Numbered from the stretch's first letter, positions 43,241-51,373 are shown. The stretch: 64,000 nucleotides of DNA from RFSX01 sp964591455 (GCA_964591455.1 CAZQDZ010000005.1:1-64000); one strand, 5' to 3'. The notes: generated from the letters alone by a model not told the origin. Made by a program: numbers and translations.

Positions 43241-43329
43241 ATTTAATCAAATTAGTATATAGAGGCAGTTCCCAACCCCACCTCTTTGCAATATCAACTT
43301 GATAGTTTAATTTATTATTTAATCAAATT
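43241..43329. repeat. Exact 13-bp direct repeat ATTTAATCAAATT
   Basis: Copies at 43241-43253 and 43317-43329, 76 bases apart, in the intergenic region between the sigma/anti-sigma pair and the T9SS/collagen gene group. The second copy ends 7 bases before the start codon at 43337. Could be a regulator site; no such copies were seen elsewhere in the window. Confidence 0.5.
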
Positions 43330-43336
43330 CACAGCA

Positions 43337-43819
43337 ATGAAGAATTATTACATTCTTGTTTTTGGAATATTGATGGCGTTATCAGCCACTAGCCAATCTA
43401 TAGAATCGTATGTAATCACCTCTACAGGAGCCTCATTAATGAGTTCTGAAGGGACCCTATATATATCTATAGGAGAACCGATGAATACTGAGATTTCTGA
43501 TGGTGAAATTATGATCTCACAGGGTTTTCTCAATGTAAGTGTTGAGAGCCAACCACCATTATCTACAGATGATTTTCTAGATGAGGTTATCAATGTTTAT
43601 CCTAACCCCACTAAGGCAGTGTTGACAATAAACATACCTGAGATGGATGGAAATTATATGTACAAAATAACTGACGTAGCTGGTGCTTTAATACAATCAG
43701 ATGGATTGAGTCAAAGTCAGTCTTCTGTTTTGTTAAACGACCTTAGTTCTGGCACTTATTTTTTGCAAGTCATTAAGGAAGGTAGACAATCTAGAACATT
43801 ACGAATTACAAAAATTTAA
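43337..43819 (+). CDS. Short T9SS-sorted protein (type A CTD)
   Basis: Signal peptide (~1-19), a ~60-residue beta segment (SYVITSTGASLMSSEGTLYISIGE) and a T9SS C-terminal sorting domain (~85-160). The CTD has the family features: NVYPNPTKAVLTI, then MYKITDVAGALI, then LSSGTYFLQVI and the terminal basic RTLRITKI. The N-terminal part resembles the 'sGGdg...sgGqvf' leader often found before such CTDs in very small Bacteroidota proteins. Start ATG 43337 gives a proper signal peptide. Exported by T9SS and attached to the cell surface or released. It is 12 bases before the first collagen-like gene. Confidence 0.85.
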   Translation: MKNYYILVFGILMALSATSQSIESYVITSTGASLMSSEGTLYISIGEPMNTEISDGEIMISQGFLNVSVESQPPLSTDDFLDEVINVYPNPTKAVLTINIPEMDGNYMYKITDVAGALIQSDGLSQSQSSVLLNDLSSGTYFLQVIKEGRQSRTLRITKI

Positions 43820-43831
43820 AGCGTCATTATC

Positions 43832-44932
43832 ATGAAAAAATATATACTATTTATAGTGGCCTTTTTTGTACTGATGATATCAGTAACAGGACAAGATGCC
43901 ATTATGTATCAAGGTGTCGCATTTGATACCAATGGAGATCCTTTAGTATCTTCAGACATCTCTATACTACTAAGTATAATAGAGGATAGCCCAGATGGCA
44001 ACTTCACCTATATAGAATCTCACGAAGTCACAACTGGTGACAATGCAGATTTTACCTTAGAAATAGGAAGAGGTCTAGTTGTCGCTGGCACATTCAACAG
44101 TATTGATTGGTTATCCACTGCACACTTTTTACAAGTAGCCATTGACCCCCTAGGAGGGGACACGTTCTTAGATGCTGGTACTACAGAATTTCTATCAGTG
44201 CCATATGCTTTATATGCTAATGAAGCACTAGTAGGTCCTAGAGGACCGCAGGGCTTTCAAGGCACAAGCGGACCATTTGGCCCTCAAGGTCCTCAAGGCC
44301 CTCCTGGCCCAAGTGGGGATTCTGCAGGTGAACAGGGTCCAATTGGCCCGCAGGGTCCTCAAGGCCCACAAGGTCCTGCTGGTCCACAAGGTCAAAGAGG
44401 AGCAGATGGAGACCCTAATGGCCCAGAAGGTCTTCAAGGTGATCCAGGCCCACAAGGCCCTGCGGGCATAAGCGGCGGACAAACTGGCCCAGTTGGCCAA
44501 CAAGGCCCACAGGGTAATCCTGGTGCGCAAGGCCCACAAGGGCCACAAGGTCCTATAGGTCCACAAGGAATGAGAGGCCCCCAAGGTAATCCAGGTCCAG
44601 CAGGAGGCACAGAAGGACCTCCAGGACCTCCAGGAGACCCAGGACCTCCAGGAGATCCTAATGGCCCAATTGGTCCACAAGGCCCAGCAGGCCCTCCAGG
44701 GGTTTCTGGCCCACAAGGCCCATCTGGCCCCCAAGGTCCGCAAGGCCCACAAGGCCCACAAGGCCTACCAGGCCTGAATGGTGTAGATGGCTTACCTGTA
44801 CAGCAGGTACTTACTACCGTCCCATCCAATCCTAACACCAATGATATATATCTAGATAGTGGTGCTAATAGAGCGGATGGCAACCTTGGTTTCAGATATT
44901 ATACTGGAACAGAATGGATTGATTTATTCTAA
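43832..44932 (+). CDS. Collagen-like surface protein 1
   Basis: Signal peptide (~1-20), a Bacteroidota-specific N-terminal beta domain (~22-130: MYQGVAFDTNGDPLVSSD, ending FLSVPYALYANEA), then about 185 residues of Gly-X-Y repeats (~135-320) rich in GPQ and GPP triplets. A conserved C-terminal cap follows (~330-366: NDIYLDSGANRADGNLGFRY, ending TEWIDL). The triplet phase is broken at several sites by an extra residue (e.g. DPNGP, GGTEGP). A collagen triple helix would make a stiff trimeric rod on the surface. The first of three tandem paralogues; no T9SS sorting domain of type A is present. Confidence 0.88.
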   Translation: MKKYILFIVAFFVLMISVTGQDAIMYQGVAFDTNGDPLVSSDISILLSIIEDSPDGNFTYIESHEVTTGDNADFTLEIGRGLVVAGTFNSIDWLSTAHFLQVAIDPLGGDTFLDAGTTEFLSVPYALYANEALVGPRGPQGFQGTSGPFGPQGPQGPPGPSGDSAGEQGPIGPQGPQGPQGPAGPQGQRGADGDPNGPEGLQGDPGPQGPAGISGGQTGPVGQQGPQGNPGAQGPQGPQGPIGPQGMRGPQGNPGPAGGTEGPPGPPGDPGPPGDPNGPIGPQGPAGPPGVSGPQGPSGPQGPQGPQGPQGLPGLNGVDGLPVQQVLTTVPSNPNTNDIYLDSGANRADGNLGFRYYTGTEWIDLF

Positions 44933-44967
44933 TCCAGAGCATTTCTTCTAATAAATAAAGAATAATC

Positions 44968-46131
44968 ATGAAACAAATATTAATAGTTGTATTGATGCTA
45001 GGGTTTGGCTGTCTTTATGGACAAGCACCGATGGCATTTAATTATCAAGGCTTGGCGGTGGATAGCAATGGAGATCCATTAGCAAACGCTGATGTCGAAC
45101 TGAGATTTACCATTATCCAAGGAAGTGCTACTGGTAACGATTTATATCAAGAGACTCATAATGTTCAAACTTCCAGTATAGGTAATTTTTCAGTAGACGT
45201 TGGATTTGGTACTAGTACATCAGGTAATTTTTCTACAGTTAATTGGGGTGGAAGTGCTCATTTTTTACAGGTAGAGCTGGATCCCGATGGAAATGGATTT
45301 GTGTTTAGTTCCACTGTAGAATTACTCTCAGTTCCTTATGCAAATTTTGCTGAGTCAGCAGGAACTGTTATGGAAAGCGGTCTTCAAGGACAACAGGGTC
45401 AAACAGGAGCATCAGGTCCGCAAGGTCCACAAGGTCCACAAGGTCCAGCAGGAATAAGCTGTTGGGATCTTAATGGAAATGGTGTTCCAGATGGAAGCGA
45501 AGATTCAAATGGAGATGGTATAGTCAATGTATTTGATTGTGATAGTGCAATAGGTCCACAAGGCCCGGAAGGTCAAGAAGGTCCTGAGGGTCCTCGGGGT
45601 CCACAAGGTCCTTCAGGTAATCCAGGTGGTCAAACTGGCCCTCGCGGTCCACAAGGACCTGCTGGTCCAGATGGGACAGCAAACGGAAGACCTGGTCCAC
45701 AAGGTGCACAAGGACCTTCTGGAGGTATTGGTATGATGGGTCCTGAGGGACCTGCAGGTCCAGCTGGCACAAAAGGACCTCAAGGAGTTCCAGGAATTGC
45801 TGGTGCGACAGGTCCACCATCTAATGAGATAGGTCCACAAGGTCCACAAGGTCCTCCAGGACCTGCAGGAGGCATTCAGGGTCCGCAAGGTCCAGCAGGT
45901 GGTGGTGGTCCACAAGGCCCACAAGGCCCACAGGGTCCACAAGGCCCAGCGGGTGGTGCAGGCGATACAGGTGCTACTGGAGACCCAGGTTTACCATTTA
46001 ATTTTGAGACAACTGGTCAAGAACCACAACCTTCTTCTTCAAGAAACATCTATTTAGACAATGGCACAAATACTTCTGATGGGACACCAGGTTTTAGATA
46101 CTGGAATGGAACTCAGTGGGTAGACTTATAG
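44968..46131 (+). CDS. Collagen-like surface protein 2
   Basis: Same plan as the preceding gene: signal peptide (~1-18, CLYGQ), N-terminal domain (~20-128, FNYQGLAVDSNGDPLANAD to LLSVPYANFAESA), Gly-X-Y tract (~139-340) and the cap RNIYLDNGTNTSDGTPGFRY. Its tract is split by a non-collagen insert (~157-190), CWDLNGNGVPDGSEDSNGDG, ending in ...NVFDC. This carries two D-x-N-x-N/D-G loops like calcium-binding dockerin or TSP3 loops and a possible disulphide. The insert also occurs in protein 3 but not in protein 1. Confidence 0.88.
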   Translation: MKQILIVVLMLGFGCLYGQAPMAFNYQGLAVDSNGDPLANADVELRFTIIQGSATGNDLYQETHNVQTSSIGNFSVDVGFGTSTSGNFSTVNWGGSAHFLQVELDPDGNGFVFSSTVELLSVPYANFAESAGTVMESGLQGQQGQTGASGPQGPQGPQGPAGISCWDLNGNGVPDGSEDSNGDGIVNVFDCDSAIGPQGPEGQEGPEGPRGPQGPSGNPGGQTGPRGPQGPAGPDGTANGRPGPQGAQGPSGGIGMMGPEGPAGPAGTKGPQGVPGIAGATGPPSNEIGPQGPQGPPGPAGGIQGPQGPAGGGGPQGPQGPQGPQGPAGGAGDTGATGDPGLPFNFETTGQEPQPSSSRNIYLDNGTNTSDGTPGFRYWNGTQWVDL

Positions 46132-46169
46132 GTCAATGTGTATTTTGAATAATTCAAAATTTTAGAATA

Positions 46170-47366
46170 ATGAAAATCAAATATATAATTCTCTTAGCGT
46201 TCATATTTCTTATGGGAGTATTAAATGCACAATCGATTCCAGATGCATTTAGTTTCCAAGGATTAGCGATGGATGCCAATGGCAATGTTATTGCTGACGC
46301 CAATATTGCAATAGAACTTAGAATTTTGGCAGGTACGCCTGTAGGTGATTCTGTTTACATAGAAAACCATAACGTGACAACTACTGACTTAGGCCATTTT
46401 AATATCGAAATTGGAAGAGGCAATAGTACGCTTAATAATTTCGAGGATATACGTTGGGGTTCAGGAAATCATTTTCTTGAGGTATCTATGGATGTTACAG
46501 GAGGTACAAACTTTTCTGTTATTGGAGTGACACAATTAGTTTCTGTACCATATGCCTTGGTTGCTTTAGAAAGTGGCACAGGAATAGTGGGTCCTCAAGG
46601 TCCCCAAGGTAATGGTGGAGCACAAGGTGCTCAAGGTCCAGCGGGACCACAAGGGCCATCAGGCCTAAGCTGCTGGGATCTTAATGGAAATGGCTTTGGT
46701 GATGTTAGCGAAGATACTAATGGAGACGGCAGCGTAGATACAGGAGACTGTAATAGCAGTGGTGCTACAGGACCAATCGGTCCACAAGGCCCACAAGGCC
46801 CACAAGGCCCACAAGGCCCACAAGGAACTGCAGGTCAGGATGGATCAGATATAGGTCCACAAGGCCCTCGGGGTCCAGCAGGTGACCCAGGACAAGATTA
46901 CACAGGTCCACCATCAAATATGGTAGGTCCTCCTGGAGAAGATGGTGCTCAAGGTCCACAAGGTCCTCAAGGTCGCCAAGGTCCTCAGGGCCCAATTGGT
47001 CCTCAAGGGCTTCAAGGTGATCCAGGTCCAGATGGTCCTCCAGGAATAGGAGGAGGAATTCCGGGTCCAAAAGGCCCAGTCGGCCCTCCAGGTCCAGACG
47101 AAGGTGAAGTCGGTCCTGCCGGCCCGCCAGGAGTAAGTGGAGATCTAGGTCCCCAAGGCCCTCAAGGTCCACAAGGCCCATCAGGTCCACAAGGCCCATT
47201 TGGTGTACGAGGAACGGATAGTCCTAATGGTGTATTCAATATGCCTATGCTAAGTACACCACCCGCAACGGTTGTTGCCTTTTACTTAGATAATGGTGAC
47301 AATAGAGCCGACGGATTGCCAGGATTTAGATACTGGGATGCCAGTGCTGGTACTTATGTAGATTAA
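46170..47366 (+). CDS. Collagen-like surface protein 3
   Basis: Third paralogue: signal peptide (~1-20, VLNAQ), N-terminal domain (~25-130, FSFQGLAMDANGNVIADAN to LVSVPYALVALES), a short Gly-X-Y piece, and the Ca-loop-like insert CWDLNGNGFGDVSEDTNGDG (~167-195). The main Gly-X-Y tract (~198-352) and the cap FYLDNGDNRADGLPGFRYWD follow. The DNA contains five uninterrupted 9-bp units (46782-46826), a site for expansion or contraction. A hairpin follows at 47401. All three genes lie in one direction with gaps of 35-38 bases and likely form an operon. Confidence 0.88.
   Translation: MKIKYIILLAFIFLMGVLNAQSIPDAFSFQGLAMDANGNVIADANIAIELRILAGTPVGDSVYIENHNVTTTDLGHFNIEIGRGNSTLNNFEDIRWGSGNHFLEVSMDVTGGTNFSVIGVTQLVSVPYALVALESGTGIVGPQGPQGNGGAQGAQGPAGPQGPSGLSCWDLNGNGFGDVSEDTNGDGSVDTGDCNSSGATGPIGPQGPQGPQGPQGPQGTAGQDGSDIGPQGPRGPAGDPGQDYTGPPSNMVGPPGEDGAQGPQGPQGRQGPQGPIGPQGLQGDPGPDGPPGIGGGIPGPKGPVGPPGPDEGEVGPAGPPGVSGDLGPQGPQGPQGPSGPQGPFGVRGTDSPNGVFNMPMLSTPPATVVAFYLDNGDNRADGLPGFRYWDASAGTYVD
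46782..46826 (+). repeat. Five tandem 9-bp units (CCACAAGGC)
   Basis: Five successive copies of CCACAAGGC (the last ends in A), encoding GPQ triplets in the third collagen-like gene. Near-identical runs occur in the other two genes (about 44740-44765 and 45907-45945), so slippage or recombination among the three genes is possible. Confidence 0.85.
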
Positions 47367-47400
47367 TCACTGATAAGAAAATAACTTATTGCAAAGTTTG

Positions 47401-47428
47401 GAGGCCATGGCAGAAGTGTCATGGCCTC
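47401..47428 (+). terminator. Hairpin after the collagen-like genes
   Basis: GAGGCCATG (47401-47409) and CATGGCCTC (47420-47428) form a perfect 9-bp stem with a ten-base loop. The tail (TGTGTGTT) is only moderately T-rich, so it may be a weak terminator or an mRNA 3' protector. Confidence 0.6.
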
Positions 47429-47523
47429 TGTGTGTTATAATGGTACTAAGGTTATTATATCTATGGATTCTATGTATCAAACGTGCAACTTTTTGCGTTT
47501 ACCCGTTGTTGAATCGTATTGTT

Positions 47524-48030
47524 ATGAAATTACAATTTTATCTCTCCATTATCATGCTCTTTCTTGCACTGCAAGTTCATACACAGGATACTTCATGGAC
47601 AGTAGATGATGTGCCAGTCTATAAGACTTTTGATGACTTCGAACCTATGCTGCATCAAGATAACGACACCACTTACGTTGTCAACTTTTGGGCTACCTGG
47701 TGTGGGCCTTGTGTTAAGGAATTACCCTACTTCGAAGCACTACATAAGAGCTATATGGATCAACCAGTCAAAGTGGTACTCGTGAGCTTGGATTTCGAAA
47801 AGCATATCGTCAGAAAACTCCTCCCCTTTCTAAATAAAAAAGACATTCAATCTGATGTGGTACTATTGGCAGATGGCAAAGCCAATAATTGGATTGACAA
47901 AGTAGACCCTTCTTGGTCTGGTGCTATACCGATTACCTTAGTGTACAAAGGGGATAGAAGAGAGTTCTACGAAAAAGAATTTCACTCCGAACAGGAGTTA
48001 GTTAATATCATTTCACCATTTTTGAATTAA
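47524..48030 (+). CDS. TlpA-like thioredoxin-fold protein
   Basis: Signal peptide (~1-21), then a thioredoxin fold with WATWCGPC (Cys60, Cys63) and the cis-Pro region GAIPITLVYKGDRREFYEKE (~139-158). Periplasmic disulphide reductase or cytochrome-maturation-type TlpA/ResA protein. The longest open frame begins at 47389, but ATG 47524 (MKLQFYLSIIMLF) is the only one placing the signal peptide first. The second redoxin gene follows after nine bases. Confidence 0.88.
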   Translation: MKLQFYLSIIMLFLALQVHTQDTSWTVDDVPVYKTFDDFEPMLHQDNDTTYVVNFWATWCGPCVKELPYFEALHKSYMDQPVKVVLVSLDFEKHIVRKLLPFLNKKDIQSDVVLLADGKANNWIDKVDPSWSGAIPITLVYKGDRREFYEKEFHSEQELVNIISPFLN

Positions 48031-48039
48031 AATCAAAAC

Positions 48040-48627
48040 ATGAAATTTTTTACATTTTTAACAGCATTACTTTTTACAGGTGTTATGCTGGCGCAAGGAT
48101 ATAGCGTCGGTGATAAAGCCGCTGATTTTTCACTAAAGAATATAGATGGCAAGATGATGTCTTTGGCAGACATAGATGAGGCTAATGGCTACGTTGTTGT
48201 ATTTACTTGCAACCACTGTCCTTACGCAGTTATGTATGAAGATAGACTTATAGAACTACATAATAAGTTTGCGCCACAAGGATATCCAGTTGTGGCTATC
48301 ATGCCTAATGATCCAGAGGTGAAGCCAGCAGATAGTTTTGATAATATGATTGTAAGAGCGGAGGAGAAAGGATTTCCATTCGCCTACTTATATGATGAAG
48401 GACAAAAAGTATATCCTCAGTATGGTGCGACTAAGACACCCCATGTATACTTGCTAGACAAAGATATGACGGTTAAGTATATCGGTTCTATTGATGACAG
48501 TCCTAGAGATGAGGCAAGCGTAGAAGATAAGTTTTTAGAAAGTGCTATAATGGCACTACAGGCAGGAAAAGATCCTCAACCATCAGTGACAAAAGCAATT
48601 GGTTGTTCTATAAAGACAAAGAGTTGA
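48040..48627 (+). CDS. Secreted redoxin with CNHCPY motif
   Basis: AhpC/TSA-Redoxin-type thioredoxin fold. Signal peptide (~1-19), then VGDKAADFSLKNIDGKMMSL (~23-42), FTCNHCPYAVMYEDRL (~55-70; Cys57 and Cys60) and TKTPHVYLLDKDMTVKYIGS (~131-150, cis-Pro). The CNHCPY variant defines a distinct subgroup of secreted thioredoxin-like proteins. Probably acts in periplasmic redox balance with the preceding TlpA-like protein. Its stop overlaps the TTG start of the next gene (TTGA). Confidence 0.88.
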   Translation: MKFFTFLTALLFTGVMLAQGYSVGDKAADFSLKNIDGKMMSLADIDEANGYVVVFTCNHCPYAVMYEDRLIELHNKFAPQGYPVVAIMPNDPEVKPADSFDNMIVRAEEKGFPFAYLYDEGQKVYPQYGATKTPHVYLLDKDMTVKYIGSIDDSPRDEASVEDKFLESAIMALQAGKDPQPSVTKAIGCSIKTKS

Positions 48628-49124
48628 TCACAAAGACGCATATCTTATTATTTGTATCATCGTTGTTATTGCTTCTAGGTTGTAAAGGAGGAGACGGTGG
48701 TGCTAAGAAAGTCATGAACGGTCTATCTGAATTAGATTTGTTACCACATGGGCTTCCAATTTCAGTACAAGCGCCTGCTGGTGCCGATGTCGTGTTTAGT
48801 GACATGGGAGTCATGAAAGACATAACCGTAAAAGGCGAAGGCAACTACTCTCTTCAGATTTCAAGTGGTGTGGCCACGACTTATGATGTGGCAAAGATTA
48901 AATCTGAATTAAAAACGCAGGTAGAACAAGCGCTTTATTTTGATGCGATATTAGAAGAAGTTGATAATGGATTTATTTATAGAAAGAAAGTCACTGAAGA
49001 AAGAATCAACCATGATTTTAGGTTTATAAAAATTCAAGGTGATCAAGAGTATATATTTCAGACAGGACTTATGGGCCAATTTTCGGAAGATGAAGTAAAG
49101 GCCATGTTTAAGGCAGTCCAGTAA
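48624..49124 (+). CDS. Small lipoprotein, 166 aa
   Basis: Not recognised as a named family. A lipobox LLGC at Cys20 follows a hydrophobic stretch; then a GGDGG linker and a mixed alpha/beta domain. No ATG lies before the lipobox. I chose TTG 48624, which overlaps the preceding stop as TTGA (typical coupling), over TTG 48603. The protein may be membrane-anchored and work with the two upstream redoxins. It has no CxxC motif of its own. A strong terminator follows. Confidence 0.7.
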   Translation: MITKTHILLFVSSLLLLLGCKGGDGGAKKVMNGLSELDLLPHGLPISVQAPAGADVVFSDMGVMKDITVKGEGNYSLQISSGVATTYDVAKIKSELKTQVEQALYFDAILEEVDNGFIYRKKVTEERINHDFRFIKIQGDQEYIFQTGLMGQFSEDEVKAMFKAVQ

Positions 49125-49147
49125 GTAATATATAATAGAATAAATTT

Positions 49148-49190
49148 AAAAAGGGTTTTCTCATCATCTGAGAAAACCCTTTTTTTCTTT
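49148..49190 (+). terminator. Strong intrinsic terminator after the redoxin operon
   Basis: AAAAAGGGTTTTCTCA (49148-49163) pairs exactly with TGAGAAAACCCTTTTT (49169-49185), a 16-bp stem with a five-base loop, within a T-rich tail. The A-run at the left means it may also stop leftward transcripts. Confidence 0.9.
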
Positions 49191-49215
49191 TCTTTTTCCT
49201 GATAGCTATCAAGAG

Positions 49216-49284
49216 CTATTTTACCTGGGGGGAATGCGCAGTATGCACCAGAATTAATAGCAAAGCAATTACAAATATGATCAT
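49216..49284 (-). CDS. Possible 22-aa hydrophobic peptide
   Basis: A minus-strand frame of 22 codons: it starts MIIFVIALLLILVHTAHS and ends QVK, one possible membrane helix with a polar tail. It stands alone in a 305-base gap between convergent genes, where nothing else is seen except the terminator at 49148-49190. Such a frame can arise by chance in AT-rich DNA; no promoter is clear. Confidence 0.2.
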   Translation of the reverse strand: MIIFVIALLLILVHTAHSPQVK

Positions 49285-49429
49285 GGTATAGGAATTTACA
49301 TTATCTAAAAGTTGTTGAATATTAGAACGATATAAGCCCAATATTGGTTTTATATATGTTGATTTAATTTCCTTTTAACTGTTTTAGTGACCACATATCT
49401 AGAAATATGCCTCAGATATGACATTTAGA

Positions 49430-50146
49430 TTAGAACTTCAAAGTTTCCCCATATTTAGACAACCATGCTTCTTTCTCTTTATAGTTAGGCATAATGTCAC
49501 TGACAATCTTCCAAAACCTGGGAGAATGGTTCATTTCTTTGAGATGCGCTAGTTCATGTATAATCACATAATCCAGAACATCCAAAGGAGCGAACAACAG
49601 CCGACTTGAGAGATTGATGTTTTGTTTTGAAGAACAACTCCCCCAATTAGAAGAATTATTCTTAAGTCTGACACCACTTATATTTTCCTGAAAATACTTC
49701 TCATTGTAGTGGAAGACTCTCTTTTTGATATCACCAATAAAGAATGAAGAGAATATTCGAGAGAGCAATTTTCCAATAGCCTCATGTTTGCGATGCGGAT
49801 TAGCCCCTTGTGGTACCTTAATAACAACATCCATATTCTTTCTAATCCGGCCAGTCAGGTTTTCTCTTGGTTCTGCGAATATGAGTAATCTGAAATCCTT
49901 GTCAAATATTCTTATAAATTCTCCATGCTCATATACGATGACTCTGAACCGATTAAGCAGCTCCGGATTTTTGGCAAATTCCAACTTAGACCAATCCTTT
50001 ATCTTTTGCACCTCATGTTCTAGATTAGATACTGGCACGTGTTTAGGCATGATCAGGTTCACGCTTTTTCCAGTTATAGAATATCGGATACTATTTCTTC
50101 GCTCCCTCTTAATTTTAATAGGGATCATAATATCCTCATATATCAT
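49430..50146 (-). CDS. YgjP-type (DUF45) metallopeptidase
   Basis: SprT/YgjP-like zinc peptidase of 238 aa. A beta-rich N-terminal domain (~1-110) precedes the catalytic part: SSNWGSCSSKQNINLSSRL (~165-183), then YVIIHELAHLKEMNHSPRFW (~193-212; zinc ligands His197, His201 and His207, catalytic Glu198). This fits YgjP exactly. The role is poorly known, with a proposed link to restriction enzymes or protein turnover. It follows serC by 22 bases in the same direction. Confidence 0.88.
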   Translation of the reverse strand: MIYEDIMIPIKIKRERRNSIRYSITGKSVNLIMPKHVPVSNLEHEVQKIKDWSKLEFAKNPELLNRFRVIVYEHGEFIRIFDKDFRLLIFAEPRENLTGRIRKNMDVVIKVPQGANPHRKHEAIGKLLSRIFSSFFIGDIKKRVFHYNEKYFQENISGVRLKNNSSNWGSCSSKQNINLSSRLLFAPLDVLDYVIIHELAHLKEMNHSPRFWKIVSDIMPNYKEKEAWLSKYGETLKF

Positions 50147-50168
50147 AGAAGTTTTCAGAAGACAGCGT

Positions 50169-51224
50169 TTACATACTTTTCATGACCTTAACAAGTGCCT
50201 TGACGCTTGAGAGTTCCATGGCATTGTATACTGAAGCTCTAAATCCACCCACTGACCTGTGTCCTTTGATACCCACTATTCCTGCTCTTTTGCATTTGGC
50301 TAAGAATGATTTTTCCATCTTCGGGTTGGTGAGATTGAAGGTAATATTCATTCGTGAACGGTCCCTTTTCGCAACAATACCTTTGAAATTCGGATTGCTG
50401 TCTATCTCTGCATATAAAAGCTGGGCTTTCTCCTTACTTCTCGCTTCCATTGCTTTGACACCACCCTTTGACTTTACCCATCTAAGATTGAGCATCATGA
50501 CATAAATAGGGAACACTGGAGGGGTATTAAATGAAGAATTTTTGGCGATATGTGTTCTATAATCGAGCATAGTCGGAATGTGACGTCCTGTTTTGCCTAG
50601 TAGCTTTTTCTTTACGATGACTAAGGTAGAACCGGCTGGTCCCAGGTTTTTCTGAGCGCCAGCATAGATGAGTGCATGATCTGTCACATTAATTTTTCTA
50701 CTGAAGATATCCGAACTCATGTCAGTGAGAAACAGCTTATTTGTTTTTGGTAATTTCTTTAGTTGGGTGCCGTAGATAGTATTATTACTTGTTACATGGA
50801 CATATTTCATTTTGCCAGGCACCTTGTAGTCTCTAGGGATATAAGTAAAATTCTTATCACTCGAAGAGGCAAGCACTTTTAGGTCACAGTAATGTTTGGC
50901 TTCTTTGATAGCCTTTGAGGACCATGTACCAGTATCTAAATACCCAACGACATCTTTTTTCGAAAACAGATTCATGGCGGACATAACAAATTGGGTACTG
51001 GCACCCCCAGTCAAGAATAAAACAGCGTAGTCATCTGGGACACCTAGCATCTCTCTGATTAGAGATTCTGTTTCCTCCATGATTGCAGTAAATTCTGGAC
51101 TCCTGTGCGACATTTCCATCAAGGAAAGTCCTTTGTTTTTGTAGTTGAGTGCAGCTTTAGACGCATTTTTTTTGACTATTTCAGGAAGTATCGATGGCCC
51201 GGCAAAGAAATTATGCTTCTTCAT
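50169..51224 (-). CDS. serC: Phosphoserine aminotransferase
   Basis: PLP-dependent enzyme of serine (and pyridoxal phosphate) synthesis, class V aminotransferase. NFFAGPSILPEIV (~5-17) and LSLMEMSHRSPEF (~33-45) are SerC signatures. The PLP lysine is Lys192 in YAGAQKNLGPAGSTLVIVKK, and the C-terminal GHRSVGGFRASVYNAM (~321-336) is diagnostic. Start ATG 51224 (MKKHNFFAG) is chosen instead of the longer frame from 51254. The usual partner serA is not adjacent; the YgjP-type gene is downstream. Confidence 0.95.
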   Translation of the reverse strand: MKKHNFFAGPSILPEIVKKNASKAALNYKNKGLSLMEMSHRSPEFTAIMEETESLIREMLGVPDDYAVLFLTGGASTQFVMSAMNLFSKKDVVGYLDTGTWSSKAIKEAKHYCDLKVLASSSDKNFTYIPRDYKVPGKMKYVHVTSNNTIYGTQLKKLPKTNKLFLTDMSSDIFSRKINVTDHALIYAGAQKNLGPAGSTLVIVKKKLLGKTGRHIPTMLDYRTHIAKNSSFNTPPVFPIYVMMLNLRWVKSKGGVKAMEARSKEKAQLLYAEIDSNPNFKGIVAKRDRSRMNITFNLTNPKMEKSFLAKCKRAGIVGIKGHRSVGGFRASVYNAMELSSVKALVKVMKSM

Positions 51225-51365
51225 GTGTGAGATTAAAGTGAAAATTAAGTACAATATTACTATATATTTTAATGTTTATTCCCTTGACATAGGGCATATA
51301 ACAATCCATTTTATTCATTTTTTCGCTTAATACTTTATAGAACACTTAAGCTCAATATAAATGGC

Positions 51366-51373
51366 TATTTTTG
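51366..51373 (+). promoter_or_regulatory. -7 box TATTTTTG before the CHU_C protein gene
   Basis: Exact TAnnTTTG match about 83 bases before the start at 51456. The 230-base divergent region from serC contains no other clear signal. Confidence 0.45.

Noticed and set aside
44228..47199. Long open frames on the minus strand and other frames across the collagen-like genes
   Set aside because: They arise from the 9-bp periodicity of Gly-X-Y codons, which keeps other frames open; their translations are low-complexity Trp/Leu or Leu/Asp repeats without start signals.
43832..47366. Repeated short units resembling a CRISPR-like or satellite array
   Set aside because: The units are contiguous, in coding frame and encode GPQ triplets; there are no spacers and no cas genes.
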